This document shows positions 34,166-43,061 of a stretch of 64,000 nucleotides of DNA, piece by piece. Within the stretch, counting starts at the first letter, position 1. Each line of letters starts with the position of its first letter. A program made the translations under genes and the position numbers. The DNA comes from Prevotella sp. oral taxon 376. Its GTDB lineage: Bacteria > Bacteroidota > Bacteroidia > Bacteroidales > Bacteroidaceae. Below the pieces are notes generated by a model, which saw only the letters and a list, made by a program, of their open reading frames with translations, was not told the DNA's origin and did no database searches. The stretch is taken from the NCBI RefSeq assembly GCF_003043945.1, contig NZ_PYXG01000001.1, positions 992,001 through 1,056,000 on the forward strand. Direction: 5' to 3'.

Positions 34166-34190
34166 CCCCCGCTCCGTCGCGGAGCAGGGG
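34166..34190 (-). terminator. terminator after metG
   Basis: CCCCCGCTCCG and CGGAGCAGGGG form an 11-bp stem with one C-A mismatch around TCG. On the minus strand the hairpin is followed by TGTTTTTCCC, so it ends the metG transcript. Confidence 0.7.
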
Positions 34191-34259
34191 ACAGTCATTT
34201 AATTAATTAGAGAGTTTATTGTTGTTAGCTTTGTTTATTCCATGAAAATGTCGTGGTGT

Positions 34260-36320
34260 TCAGCACACCTGACTGCCCGGTTTCACCTTGCCGAGCACCG
34301 TCGTAACGCTCAGGTCTCCGTCGAAGTTCTCCGCGGAGAGGATCATTCCCTGGCTTTCGATGCCCATGAGCTTGCGCGGGGCAAGGTTGGCGATGAAGAG
34401 AATGTCCTTGCCGACGAGGTCTTCGGGGGCATAGAACTTGGCGATTCCGCTCACGATGGTGCGCTCCGTGCCGCTGCCGTCGTCGATGGTGAACTTCAGG
34501 AGCTTGTCGGCTTTCTTCACCTTTTCGCAGTTGAGGATGTGTCCGACACGGATGTCAAGTTTCTCGAAGTCTCCGAACGGTATGTTCTGCTTGATGTCCT
34601 TGGCCTTGTAGGCAGCAGCCTCGTTGGCCTTCTTGGTGGCGGCGAGCTTGTCGAGCTGCGCCTGAATGGTCTCGTCCTCTATCTTTTCGAAGAGCAGGTG
34701 AGGCTCGGCAAGCCAATGTCCGGCCTTCAGGAGGTCGGTTTGGCCAAGCTGGCCCCATTCGAATCTCTCGATGTTGAGCATGCCTCGCAGGTCCTTGGAG
34801 GAGAAAGGCAGGAACGGCTCGAAGGCTATGGCCAGATTGGCCACCAGCTGCAAGCTGATGTTGAGGATGGTCTCCACACGCTTGGGGTCGGCCTTCCACA
34901 CTTTCCACGGCTCACACTCGGTGATGTATCGGTTGCCGATGCGGGCGAGGTTCATGGCCTCGAACTGCGCGTCGCGGAACTTGAAGCTGTCGAGCAGGCT
35001 CTCTATCTTCTGCCTTGCGTCCTTGAATTCCCCGATGGTCTTGCGGTCGGTGTCGGTCAGTTCGCCGCAGGCGGGCACTATGCCGTCCCAGTATTTCCTT
35101 GTGAGCTGCAGCGCGCGGTTCACGAAGTTGCCGTAGACGGCCACGAGCTCATTATTGTTGCGTTCCTGGAAATCCTTCCAGGTGAAGTTGTTGTCCTTGG
35201 TCTCGGGAGCGTTGGCGGTGAGCACATAGCGCAGCACATCCTGCTTGCCGGGCAGCTCCCGGAGGTATTCGTGCAGCCAGACAGCCCAGTTGCGCGAGGT
35301 GGAAATCTTGTCGTTCTCAAGGTTGAGGAACTCGTTTGCCGGCACATTGTCGGGCAGGACATAGTCTCCATGCGCTTTCAGCATGGTCGGGAAGATGAGG
35401 CAGTGGAACACGATGTTGTCCTTTCCGATGAAGTGTACCAGCCGGGTTCCCTCGTCCTGCCACCATTTCTGCCACGGACCCCACTTCCGCGGCTCTCGGT
35501 CGCACAGTTCCTTGGTGTTGGAGATGTAGCCGATGGGCGCGTCGAACCATACATAGAGCACCTTGCCCTCCGCTCCCTCCACCGGCACGGGAATGCCCCA
35601 GTTGAGGTCGCGGGTCATGGCGCGCGGCTGCAGGTCTATGTCGAGCCAGCTCTTGCACTGCCCGTAGACATTGGAGCGCCACTCTTTGTGCCCGTCGAGA
35701 ATCCACTGTTTCAGCCACTCCTGATAGTTGTTCAGGGGCAGATACCAGTTCTTTGTCTTCTTCACAATGGGCTTGGAGCCGGAGATGGTGGAGTGGGGAT
35801 TGATGAGTTCCATCGGACTCAGGTCCGACCCGCACTTCTCGCACTGGTCGCCATAGGCGTTCTGGTTGTGGCAGTGAGGGCATTCCCCGACGATATAGCG
35901 GTCGGCAAGAAACTGACGGGCTTCCTCGTCGTAGAGCTGTTCCGTTTCCTTCTCCAGCAGCTTCCCGTCGTCGTAGAGCTTGCGGAAGAAGTCTGACGCA
36001 AACTGGTGATGCACGCTTGAGGTGGTGCGGCTGTAGATGTCGAATGAGATGCCGAACTCCTCGAACGAGTCCTTGATGAGTTTATGGTAACGGTCTACCA
36101 CATCCTGGGGCGTGATGCCCTCTTCTCTCGCGCGGATGGTAATCGGCACTCCGTGCTCGTCGCTGCCGCCAATGAAAACCACTTCCTGCCTCTTCAGGCG
36201 CAGGTAGCGTACATAGATATCGGCCGGAACATAGACTCCGGCCAGATGGCCGATATGGACACCGCCGTTGGCATACGGCAGAGCGGCCGTAACGGTGGTG
36301 CGCTTGAACTTGTCTCTCAT
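34260..36320 (-). CDS. metG: methionyl-tRNA synthetase
   Basis: Class I synthetase that charges tRNA-Met (686 aa). The HIGH motif is [10 protein letters not shown] near residue 20. Zinc-knuckle cysteines CPHC and CEKC lie in the connective domain. The KMSKS equivalent is DKISTS. A C-terminal Trbp111-type tRNA-binding domain is fused on ([17 protein letters not shown]...). The start at 36320 is preferred; an ATG at 36344 lies in the -7 box TATTTTTG (36349-36342). Confidence 0.96.
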   Translation of the reverse strand: MRDKFKRTTVTAALPYANGGVHIGHLAGVYVPADIYVRYLRLKRQEVVFIGGSDEHGVPITIRAREEGITPQDVVDRYHKLIKDSFEEFGISFDIYSRTTSSVHHQFASDFFRKLYDDGKLLEKETEQLYDEEARQFLADRYIVGECPHCHNQNAYGDQCEKCGSDLSPMELINPHSTISGSKPIVKKTKNWYLPLNNYQEWLKQWILDGHKEWRSNVYGQCKSWLDIDLQPRAMTRDLNWGIPVPVEGAEGKVLYVWFDAPIGYISNTKELCDREPRKWGPWQKWWQDEGTRLVHFIGKDNIVFHCLIFPTMLKAHGDYVLPDNVPANEFLNLENDKISTSRNWAVWLHEYLRELPGKQDVLRYVLTANAPETKDNNFTWKDFQERNNNELVAVYGNFVNRALQLTRKYWDGIVPACGELTDTDRKTIGEFKDARQKIESLLDSFKFRDAQFEAMNLARIGNRYITECEPWKVWKADPKRVETILNISLQLVANLAIAFEPFLPFSSKDLRGMLNIERFEWGQLGQTDLLKAGHWLAEPHLLFEKIEDETIQAQLDKLAATKKANEAAAYKAKDIKQNIPFGDFEKLDIRVGHILNCEKVKKADKLLKFTIDDGSGTERTIVSGIAKFYAPEDLVGKDILFIANLAPRKLMGIESQGMILSAENFDGDLSVTTVLGKVKPGSQVC

Positions 36321-36341
36321 TGCTGTTTGTGAATTTGATTG

Positions 36342-36349
36342 CAAAAATA
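36342..36349 (-). promoter_or_regulatory. -7 box of metG
   Basis: TATTTTTG on the minus strand, 22 nt before the metG start codon. No convincing -33 box is present. Confidence 0.45.
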
Positions 36350-36486
36350 CGAATTATTCTCGATAATCGGGAATCTCTCGTCTTTTTTTTATTAATAAGG
36401 TGGAAAATGACCGGCGGGCGGGTCTCCTCTGGTGTTTCGTCCTGCCTGTGTCGGTTTCCCGTGTGGCTGTCAGCGGCAAACAGCCT

Positions 36487-36552
36487 GACAAAATCGGCGA
36501 TTTTGTCGCACGATCTCGCCGATTTCGTCGTACGGTTTCGCCGATTTTGTCA
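36487..36552. repeat. 22-bp triplet element, class I, copy C
   Basis: Units at 36487-36508, 36509-36530 and 36531-36552. The first has the full palindromic arms GACAAAATCG and CGATTTTGTC. The second starts CACGATCTCG. The third starts TACGGTTTCG. It lies 34 nt past the stop of the DKNYY gene and upstream of the metG promoter. Confidence 0.85.
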
Positions 36553-36586
36553 AACCGTCGGTCGTCTCCGAGAAAGAGGGAGGGGC

Positions 36587-37237
36587 TTAGTTGCGATCCA
36601 CCTCCTTGCCTTTGAAGTAGGTGTGGAGCCCGTCGGTGGCATAGTCGTCGCCGCTATAGGAGAAGTGCTTGCCGCCGATGGCATTGCTGATGACGGTGCC
36701 TTTGTAGTAGCCATGCCGCCGGTCGCGGGCATAGCCGGCCTTCAGCGGTTCGAAGGACGCGGCATCGGCACCTTTGACGGCATGCCCCTCGTAGGTTACG
36801 ATGCCGTCTTTCACGAGATACTCGCCCGCTTCCGACGGGCCCAGTCCGAGCCATCCCTCAATGTCCAGCCCCTTGCCCTCGCCCTGGGGGGAGGCCAAGG
36901 CAGAGGCTTTTCCCTGATTTTCCGAGTGCGCCGTGCGAGGAACGGGCGTCCGTGCGGCAGCCCCAATCTTGTGATGCCGCGTGAAACGGGCGTCCACCTT
37001 GAAGCAGGAGGGGTCTACAAACTCAAGCACCTCGCCCAGATAATACACATTATAGCGGTCTCTGGCATATCCGAAGCCGAGCTCCTCGAAGCTTTCGGCG
37101 TCGGCGTCGGGCAGATACTGTCCCTGATAGAGCACCTTGCCGTCGGCAGCGTGATAGTCGTTCCACCTTGTCTGAGCCTCCAAATGCAGGCAGGCCGTCA
37201 GTGAGAGGGCTGCCAGAAAAACTCTCATCGTTCTCAT
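36587..37237 (-). CDS. DKNYY-family secreted repeat protein
   Basis: Predicted exported protein of 216 aa with a signal peptide (MRTMRVFLAALSLTACLHLEAQ). It consists of about four DKNYY repeats of the form 'ADAxSFExLxxGYARDRxxVYYxG' (DADAESFEELGFGYARDRYN; GADAASFEPLKAGYARDRRH; YSGDDYATDGLHTYFKG). An 80-residue low-complexity or lineage-specific insert lies between the second and third. DKNYY repeats are of unknown function, thought to mediate binding at the cell envelope. A second, cleaner DKNYY protein is encoded at 47922. The start could also be the ATG three codons later. Confidence 0.8.
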   Translation of the reverse strand: MRTMRVFLAALSLTACLHLEAQTRWNDYHAADGKVLYQGQYLPDADAESFEELGFGYARDRYNVYYLGEVLEFVDPSCFKVDARFTRHHKIGAAARTPVPRTAHSENQGKASALASPQGEGKGLDIEGWLGLGPSEAGEYLVKDGIVTYEGHAVKGADAASFEPLKAGYARDRRHGYYKGTVISNAIGGKHFSYSGDDYATDGLHTYFKGKEVDRN

Positions 37238-37267
37238 ATTCGTCGGTCTTGTTGCGCTTAATTGTGC

Positions 37268-37298
37268 CAAAGATACGCATAATTTTTCGGAATCCCAA
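37268..37298 (-). promoter_or_regulatory. promoter of the DKNYY gene
   Basis: Minus strand TTGG (37298-37295), about 19 nt, TATCTTTG (37275-37268). Confidence 0.5.
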
Positions 37299-37330
37299 TC
37301 CTGTTTCGTGCTTTTCTCAAATATTTCCAT

Positions 37331-37338
37331 TATCTTTG
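37331..37338 (+). promoter_or_regulatory. -7 box of the GH31 gene
   Basis: TATCTTTG, 24 nt before the start codon; divergent from the DKNYY promoter. Confidence 0.45.
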
Positions 37339-37362
37339 TGGCTGATAATATCATAGAAAACA

Positions 37363-39750
37363 ATGAAGAAACTACTTTTACTGCTCTTCGCGGCGGCCGT
37401 GGCGATGCCGATGAGAGCACAGGCTCAGACGGAGTTCAACCTACGACTCGACAATCGGATGCAGATGAATATTCAGGTCTGCACCGATGAAATCTTTCGC
37501 ATACGCATCACCCCGCGCGACCAATATGCCGAGAACCTGTTGATTCGCTACGGCGTGCAGAAGGCCGACTGGCAGCGGGTGGACTGCCGGCAAAGGGATA
37601 ACGGCTCGACCGTGGAGCTCTCCACGGACAAGTATGTGCTCACGGTGAGTAAGAAAGACGGTGCCGTCCGTGTGGCCGACAGGAACGGCCGCATCGTGCT
37701 TGAGCGGGTGCTCTTCCGCCCGGGGGCCGACGCCCTCACGGCAGAGCTGGGCAAGAGCGTCAACGAGCAGTTTGCCTCGTTGAAGGTGGCGAGAAACGAC
37801 GGCATCATCGGCGACGACAGAAACCGGAAACAGGCGAAGGATACCGTGGAGACGGGCGACTACCGCAAGTGTAGCGTCGTGAGCCTCTCGATGAAGCCCG
37901 GAGAGCGCTTCTACGGCGGCGGCAGCACCTCGCGCGAGCACATCCAGCACCGCGGCGAACTGCTGCGCATGTGGGCAACCTATCAGCACACCGAGATTCC
38001 GCAGCCCTTTTTGATGAGCAGCGAGGGCTGGGGGGTGTTCAATAATACCACCGTGAAGAATTTCTTCGATGTAGGGCGCTATCAGAGCGACGCCCTCAAC
38101 ATCTTCAATACTGTCGACGAGGCCGACTTCTATCTGATGTTCGGACGGTCGATGCCCGATGTGCTCAGCGCCTTCACGCTCATCACGGGGCGTGCCTATC
38201 TGCAGCCGAAGTATGCCTACGGTCTTTGTTTCGGCCCTAATATGTATGAGAATCAGTTTGATGTGCTGAGCGACGCGGTCGCCTTCCGCCGCGACGGATG
38301 CCCCTGCGACCTCCTCTGGTTGGAGCCGCAGTGGATGGAGAAACGCTACGACTTCTCAACCAAGAAGAAGTGGAACTACAAGCTCTTCTCGCCCGAAGGC
38401 TACTGGGACTCTCTCTCCTATCCGAAGAAAGAGCACTTCCGCCTCTTCATCGGACGCCTCCACGGCATGGGATTCAGGCTCGGACTGTGGCTCTGCGAGG
38501 AATACGACCTCAGCATTACGGAAGAAGACGAGATTGCTGCGGCCGCGGGCAGGAAGACCAGCGGCAAGGAGCACTGGATGGATCACTTGACGAAATTCAT
38601 CGACAATGGCGTAGACGGATTCAAGATGGACCCCGCCCGCACCATCGACGAGCATCCCACATGGAAATATTACAACGGTTATAGCGACAAGGAAATGCAT
38701 AACCTGAACCAGGTGCTGCTGCCCAAGCAGATGGAGCTGATGATGCGCCGCCACACGGGACGCCGCAACTGGCATCACTATACCTCGGGATATGCCGGAA
38801 CGCAGCACTGGGGCGCATCGACGAGCGGCGACAACGGGGGCGGCAAGACGGCTCTCTTCGACCAGCTGAACCTGGGAATGAGCGGGCACATGAATACCTC
38901 CTGCGACATCATGTCGGTGGATTCGCTGGCCCTGGAGATGCCGGCGCTGTACTTCGGGGTGTTTCTCCCGTGGATGCAGATCAACAGTTGGTACTCGCTG
39001 ATGCAGCCGGAATACTTCGCGCCGAAACAGAAACGGATGTATATCGACTATATCCGGCTGCGCTATGCCCTGCTGCCCTATATCTACTCTACGGCCATCG
39101 AGGGATCGCAGACGGGCATGCCCATCGTCAGGGCGATGCCGCTCGAGTTTCCCGACGACCGCAATGTGGATGATGCCTGCTATCAGTATATGTTCGGAAA
39201 GAATCTGCTTGTGGGCATTTTCAGCAACTCTGTCTACCTGCCGGAGGGCGAGTGGACCGACTTCTGGACAGGAAAAAAGGTTGCGGGGGGCACTACCGTT
39301 ACCCACGCATACCCCAAAAATCGTGCCGGCTTGCTCTTCGTGCGTCCCGGAGCCATCGTTCCGATGCAACGCGACATGAACTTTGTGGGCGAATATCCGC
39401 TCGATACGCTGACGGTGAGGGTGTATCCTGACGGCAAGTCAAGCTTCACGATGCTTGAAGACGACGGCATCTCGTATGACTTTGAGCAGGGAGCCATTGC
39501 CCGGACCACCTTCCAAAGCAGTCTTTCAGACCGCCTGCTGGAGTTCGAGGTGCTTCCCGTTGAGGGGCAATATAAGGGCATGTATACTCATCGAGTCTAC
39601 CAGTTGGAGGTCTATCTGCCCCGACAGCCGCGGAAAGTCTTCGTGAACGGTGTGAAGACCAAGGCTTCCAGTTATGCGGACGGCATCCTCAAGGTGGCCT
39701 TGCCACAAGAAAGCATCGGTGAGAAGGCGACCTTAAAAGTGGCCTTTTAG
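37363..39750 (+). CDS. GH31 family glycoside hydrolase (alpha-glucosidase/xylosidase type)
   Basis: Exported enzyme of 795 aa that should release terminal alpha-linked glucose or xylose from oligosaccharides. It has a signal peptide (MKKLLLLLFAAAVAMPMRAQAQ), an N-terminal beta-sandwich with FYGGGSTSREHIQHRG, a TIM barrel with the nucleophile Asp in GVDGFKMDPART and the acid/base Asp in STSGDNGGG, and C-terminal beta domains (MLEDDGISYDFEQG). The barrel lacks the classical WNDMNE-type nucleophile motif, so substrate specificity is not predictable. It stands alone, convergent with the patatin-like gene. Confidence 0.92.
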   Translation: MKKLLLLLFAAAVAMPMRAQAQTEFNLRLDNRMQMNIQVCTDEIFRIRITPRDQYAENLLIRYGVQKADWQRVDCRQRDNGSTVELSTDKYVLTVSKKDGAVRVADRNGRIVLERVLFRPGADALTAELGKSVNEQFASLKVARNDGIIGDDRNRKQAKDTVETGDYRKCSVVSLSMKPGERFYGGGSTSREHIQHRGELLRMWATYQHTEIPQPFLMSSEGWGVFNNTTVKNFFDVGRYQSDALNIFNTVDEADFYLMFGRSMPDVLSAFTLITGRAYLQPKYAYGLCFGPNMYENQFDVLSDAVAFRRDGCPCDLLWLEPQWMEKRYDFSTKKKWNYKLFSPEGYWDSLSYPKKEHFRLFIGRLHGMGFRLGLWLCEEYDLSITEEDEIAAAAGRKTSGKEHWMDHLTKFIDNGVDGFKMDPARTIDEHPTWKYYNGYSDKEMHNLNQVLLPKQMELMMRRHTGRRNWHHYTSGYAGTQHWGASTSGDNGGGKTALFDQLNLGMSGHMNTSCDIMSVDSLALEMPALYFGVFLPWMQINSWYSLMQPEYFAPKQKRMYIDYIRLRYALLPYIYSTAIEGSQTGMPIVRAMPLEFPDDRNVDDACYQYMFGKNLLVGIFSNSVYLPEGEWTDFWTGKKVAGGTTVTHAYPKNRAGLLFVRPGAIVPMQRDMNFVGEYPLDTLTVRVYPDGKSSFTMLEDDGISYDFEQGAIARTTFQSSLSDRLLEFEVLPVEGQYKGMYTHRVYQLEVYLPRQPRKVFVNGVKTKASSYADGILKVALPQESIGEKATLKVAF

Positions 39751-39775
39751 GGCATGCAGGCTCCTGAAAGACCCT

Positions 39776-42007
39776 CTAAAACTCATATCCGAGGTTGATA
39801 TAGAAATAGAGCCTGTCGCTGCGGTTGTTCCATCCGAGGCTTGCCCCGAGCGGGCCGAGCATGGATTTATAGTACCCGCCGACCTGAGCGCCCCAGAGCA
39901 TGGTGGTGGAGAAGAGGTCGGCAAGCCGATTGGCATGCACCGCGGCATTGACCTTGGCAGTCAGGAAGACGGACTTATAGATGTTTTCCTGCGCCTTGAG
40001 CCGCAAGCCGATGAAGTGGTTGTCGGCAAGTTCCATGTGCCCCAGTCCGGCAAACGGCATCTGCTGGTCTACATAGTGGCCGAAGAAATCGCCTCCGATG
40101 GTATTGGCGACGACCATGGGGATCTCGCTTCCGAAGAGCATGCGGCCGTAAGCCATGGGCTGGAGAGTAAGCCGCTTGCTGAGGGCAAACGCCATTCGCC
40201 ATGCCGCGTCAAGCACGGAGAAGCCCGTGTGGCCGTCAAATCCGGTGAAGTTATCGGTGTAATAGCCGTATCCACCATGGAAACGGGCGCCCCGGGTGGG
40301 GAAGTAAGCATCGTTCTCAGAGTCGTATAGCGTCTGGAAATGGTAGCTGTAGTAGTGGTCGTCGGTAAGTTTCTGCAGGTCGCCGGCGGCCAGATACTGC
40401 ACTCCGGCCAGCAAATCGTCGTGGTGATAGTAGTCCCAGCAGGCACTCATGGTGATGTTGAAGTTGCGCAGATTGAAGTCCAGAGGCGTGAAGCTGACGG
40501 CATGGTGGTTGAAGGTATGATTGAAAGCCTTCGACCCCTTGCTGTAGATGTTCATGTCGTTGTGGGCATATTCGTATGCCAGACGCAGCTTGGTGAAGCT
40601 GACGGGGGTGTATACGATTTCAGCCCGGGCCTTCACGCGGCGTCCGAGCCGCACCGTGATGTCGAGCACGGCGGGTATCTTGGTGTGGAAGGGAACCTCT
40701 GCTCCTATCTGGATGGCTGCCATCTCTTCGGTGTCGAAGCGTGTTCCCGCCTGTATCTGGGCGGTCTCCCGTGCGCCGGCTTTAAAGGTAAGCGTATAGC
40801 CGTCATGGTTTCTTGCGAACTCATAGTCGGCCTCTTCATAGTAGAGGTCTACCCTCATGGAGGTGGCGATGAGCTCCGCGTGGGCAGCATCAATGCTGTC
40901 GCCGTCTTTCAGGCGGAACTTAGTGCGGATGAAATACTCGTCTTCAGGGGTCGTGCCGACGAAGTTGAACCGGCTTACAAGGTATTTCTTTTCCATCGAC
41001 TGCGGCTGCTGACAGGCTATCGGGCTGACCTGATAGTCGGCCGGGATGCCGATTCGGGCCTTGAGTGCCATGAGTTCGTCCCAGTGCCTCATGGCTTCTT
41101 CCTCACCGCGGTGTATGAGCGTGTCGATGGCTTCACGGGTGAAGCTCGCCGCACCGTAAGGTTTGGTGTTCATGCGGATGGGCACATCGGTGATGGACAG
41201 ATTCTCGTCGTACTTGTTCTTGCAGTTCACATCCACGATCTGGCCTAAGATTGCCGCCGTGTTTGTCAGGTCATCCGCCGTCTTGGGAGTTCCTTGGACG
41301 GTGGATCCGATGATGATGTCGGCCCCCATTCGGCGGGCGATGTCGGCCGGATAGTTGTTGCGCAGTCCGCCGTCTACGAGCATCATCCGCCCTTTTCTTA
41401 CCGGCGAGAAGGCACCGGGGATGGCCATGCTGGCCCTCATGGCCTCGGCGAGCACGCCGCTATGGAAGTCATACTCCGTATTGGTAACGATGTCGGTGGC
41501 CACGCAGGCAAATGGCCGCGGGAGCGAATAGAAGTCGAGGCTGTCGTTATAGCCGTCGGTGAGGTTGCGGAAGAGCACCGCAAGGTTCTTTCCCCGGAGT
41601 ATTCCCGCCGATGCCGACTTCTTTTCCGACTTCAGCGAGATGCCCCGTTGGAAGAGGTAGGTATTCTTCTTCTCACGCTTGCTGAGGCTCTGATTTCTGA
41701 GGTTTTCATCGTCGGACAGCACATAAGTCCAGTTCTGCGCCCGCACGAGGGAGTCAAGTTGGTCGGCGGTATAGCCTATACTGTAGAGCCCTCCCACAAT
41801 GCTGCCCATCGAGGTGCCTGTTACGATGTCGACGGGAATGCCCGCTCGCTCAAGCACTTTGAGCACTCCGATGTGCGCTATGCCCTTGGCGCCGCCGCCG
41901 GAGAGCACCACGGCCACCTTCTTGCGCTGTTGCTGCTGTGCCCAGCAGGGCAGGACGGCAATTCCGGGAAGCATGAGGAGCAGGATGAAGAGCCGTTTTC
42001 GTTTCAT
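39776..42007 (-). CDS. patatin-like phospholipase with outer-membrane barrel (PlpD-like)
   Basis: Probable outer-membrane protein of 743 aa with a lipolytic domain. After the signal peptide (MKRKRLFILLLMLPGIAVLPCWAQ) comes the patatin domain with the oxyanion loop GGGAKG at residues 37-42, the nucleophile Ser66 in GTSMG and the Asp in LVDGGLRNNYP. A POTRA-like segment (FNFVGTTPEDEYFIRTKF) and a C-terminal barrel ending in YFYINLGYEF follow. This is the type V secretion PlpD layout, seen widely in Bacteroidetes. I chose the ATG at 42007; an upstream ATG at 42061 would place the -7 box TATATTTG (42038-42031) inside the gene. Confidence 0.92.
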   Translation of the reverse strand: MKRKRLFILLLMLPGIAVLPCWAQQQQRKKVAVVLSGGGAKGIAHIGVLKVLERAGIPVDIVTGTSMGSIVGGLYSIGYTADQLDSLVRAQNWTYVLSDDENLRNQSLSKREKKNTYLFQRGISLKSEKKSASAGILRGKNLAVLFRNLTDGYNDSLDFYSLPRPFACVATDIVTNTEYDFHSGVLAEAMRASMAIPGAFSPVRKGRMMLVDGGLRNNYPADIARRMGADIIIGSTVQGTPKTADDLTNTAAILGQIVDVNCKNKYDENLSITDVPIRMNTKPYGAASFTREAIDTLIHRGEEEAMRHWDELMALKARIGIPADYQVSPIACQQPQSMEKKYLVSRFNFVGTTPEDEYFIRTKFRLKDGDSIDAAHAELIATSMRVDLYYEEADYEFARNHDGYTLTFKAGARETAQIQAGTRFDTEEMAAIQIGAEVPFHTKIPAVLDITVRLGRRVKARAEIVYTPVSFTKLRLAYEYAHNDMNIYSKGSKAFNHTFNHHAVSFTPLDFNLRNFNITMSACWDYYHHDDLLAGVQYLAAGDLQKLTDDHYYSYHFQTLYDSENDAYFPTRGARFHGGYGYYTDNFTGFDGHTGFSVLDAAWRMAFALSKRLTLQPMAYGRMLFGSEIPMVVANTIGGDFFGHYVDQQMPFAGLGHMELADNHFIGLRLKAQENIYKSVFLTAKVNAAVHANRLADLFSTTMLWGAQVGGYYKSMLGPLGASLGWNNRSDRLYFYINLGYEF

Positions 42008-42030
42008 GATGATAGGGTGTCTGTATATTG

Positions 42031-42038
42031 CAAATATA
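42031..42038 (-). promoter_or_regulatory. -7 box of the patatin-like gene
   Basis: TATATTTG on the minus strand; a possible TTGC -33 box lies about 20 nt upstream near 42060. Confidence 0.5.
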
Positions 42039-42137
42039 AGCAGTTTTTTCGTAATTTGCAATCTTTTGCCTCCCTTTTGGCGTTTGTTTTTCGTGGGCGG
42101 GCCGGTGTCGCTTCGTGTAAAAGGTCGTTATCGGCTC

Positions 42138-42203
42138 GACAAAATCGGCGATTTCGTCGGTCAATCTCGGCGATTTTGTCGGTCAATCTCGGCGATTTCG
42201 TTG
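42138..42203. repeat. 22-bp triplet element, class I, copy D, overlapping a coding sequence
   Basis: Units at 42138-42159, 42160-42181 and 42182-42203. The last two both begin GTCAATCTCG, the first GACAAAATCG. Units 2 and 3 lie inside the reading frame of the RNA methyltransferase, whose stop codon is at 42161-42163. Confidence 0.85.
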
Positions 42204-43000
42204 CGCTGTCTGACAGCCTCGAAGAGAAGGATGGCCGTGCTTACCGATACATTCAATGAGTCGAGCCGACCAAGCATGGGGATGCGGATGTGGGCATCGG
42301 CGGCCGTGCGCCACAGGTTTGTGAGCCCCGTGGCCTCCGTTCCCATGACAAGGGCCGTGCCGCAGGTCATGTCGGTGTCATAGTAGAGCCGTGAGTCCTG
42401 CAGCTGGGCGGTGAGGATGCGGATGCCTTTGGCTTTCAGAAACGCGACGCACTCTTCGGAAGAGCAGGCCACGAGGGGGATGGTGAAGACGGAGCCGACG
42501 CTGCTGCGGATGAGGTTGGGGTTGTAGAGATCGGTCAGCGGGTCGCAGACGATGACGGCGTCGGCAGCCGCCGCGTCGGCGCTGCGCAGCACGGCTCCCA
42601 GGTTTCCCGGCTTCTCCACGCTCTCCAAGACCACGATGAGCGGACTTGGGGGCAGCCGGAGGTCTTGCAGGGTCTTCCCGCGAGCCTTGACGAGGGCCAT
42701 GATGCCCTCGGTTGCTCCCCGATAGGCCATCTTGCCGTAGACCTCCTTGGTAACTTGATAGCTGTCAGTCTGGCGTAACAAGCCCGGCAGACGGGCTGCC
42801 TCGGGGTGGTCCTGCATGATCTCGGGGCAAAGGAAAAGGGAGTCGATCGTGAACCCGGCATTGACGCAATGGCTCACTTCCCGGACGCCCTCTACGACGA
42901 AGAGCCCCGTCTTCCTGCGCTCTGACGACTTCTGCTGCAGGGTTACAAGTTTTTTGACTCTCGTGTTCTGAGGGCTGGTTATCAGGTTTTCCGCTGTCAT
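42161..43000 (-). CDS. TrmH/SpoU family RNA 2'-O-methyltransferase
   Basis: SAM-dependent methyltransferase of rRNA or tRNA ribose, with a trefoil-knotted SPOUT fold. An N-terminal substrate-binding domain (NTRVKKLVTLQQKSSERRKTGLFVVEGVREV, described by its ends) is followed by the SpoU motifs: motif 1 ESVEKPGNLGAVLRSADA, motif 2 LVMGTEATGL and motif 3 IPMLGRLDSLNVSVSTAILLFEA. The true domain ends at about FEAVRQR. The last dozen or so residues (NEIAEIDRQNRRD) and the stop codon are encoded by the intergenic repeat at 42138-42203. A -7 box TAAATTTG is at 43027-43020. Confidence 0.92.
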   Translation of the reverse strand: MTAENLITSPQNTRVKKLVTLQQKSSERRKTGLFVVEGVREVSHCVNAGFTIDSLFLCPEIMQDHPEAARLPGLLRQTDSYQVTKEVYGKMAYRGATEGIMALVKARGKTLQDLRLPPSPLIVVLESVEKPGNLGAVLRSADAAAADAVIVCDPLTDLYNPNLIRSSVGSVFTIPLVACSSEECVAFLKAKGIRILTAQLQDSRLYYDTDMTCGTALVMGTEATGLTNLWRTAADAHIRIPMLGRLDSLNVSVSTAILLFEAVRQRNEIAEIDRQNRRD

Positions 43001-43019
43001 CTCGTTATCGTTTATGCCG

Positions 43020-43027
43020 CAAATTTA
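43020..43027 (-). promoter_or_regulatory. -7 box of the RNA methyltransferase gene
   Basis: TAAATTTG on the minus strand, 20 nt before the start codon. No separate -33 box was identified. Confidence 0.45.
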
Positions 43028-43061
43028 CGAAGAAATTACGAGAAACGGCCTCTTTCCGGCC

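Noticed and set aside
34242..35996. 584-codon open frame opposite metG
   Set aside because: It is wholly antisense to a complete, motif-bearing synthetase gene and comes from G+C-rich third codon positions; its translation has no recognisable domain.
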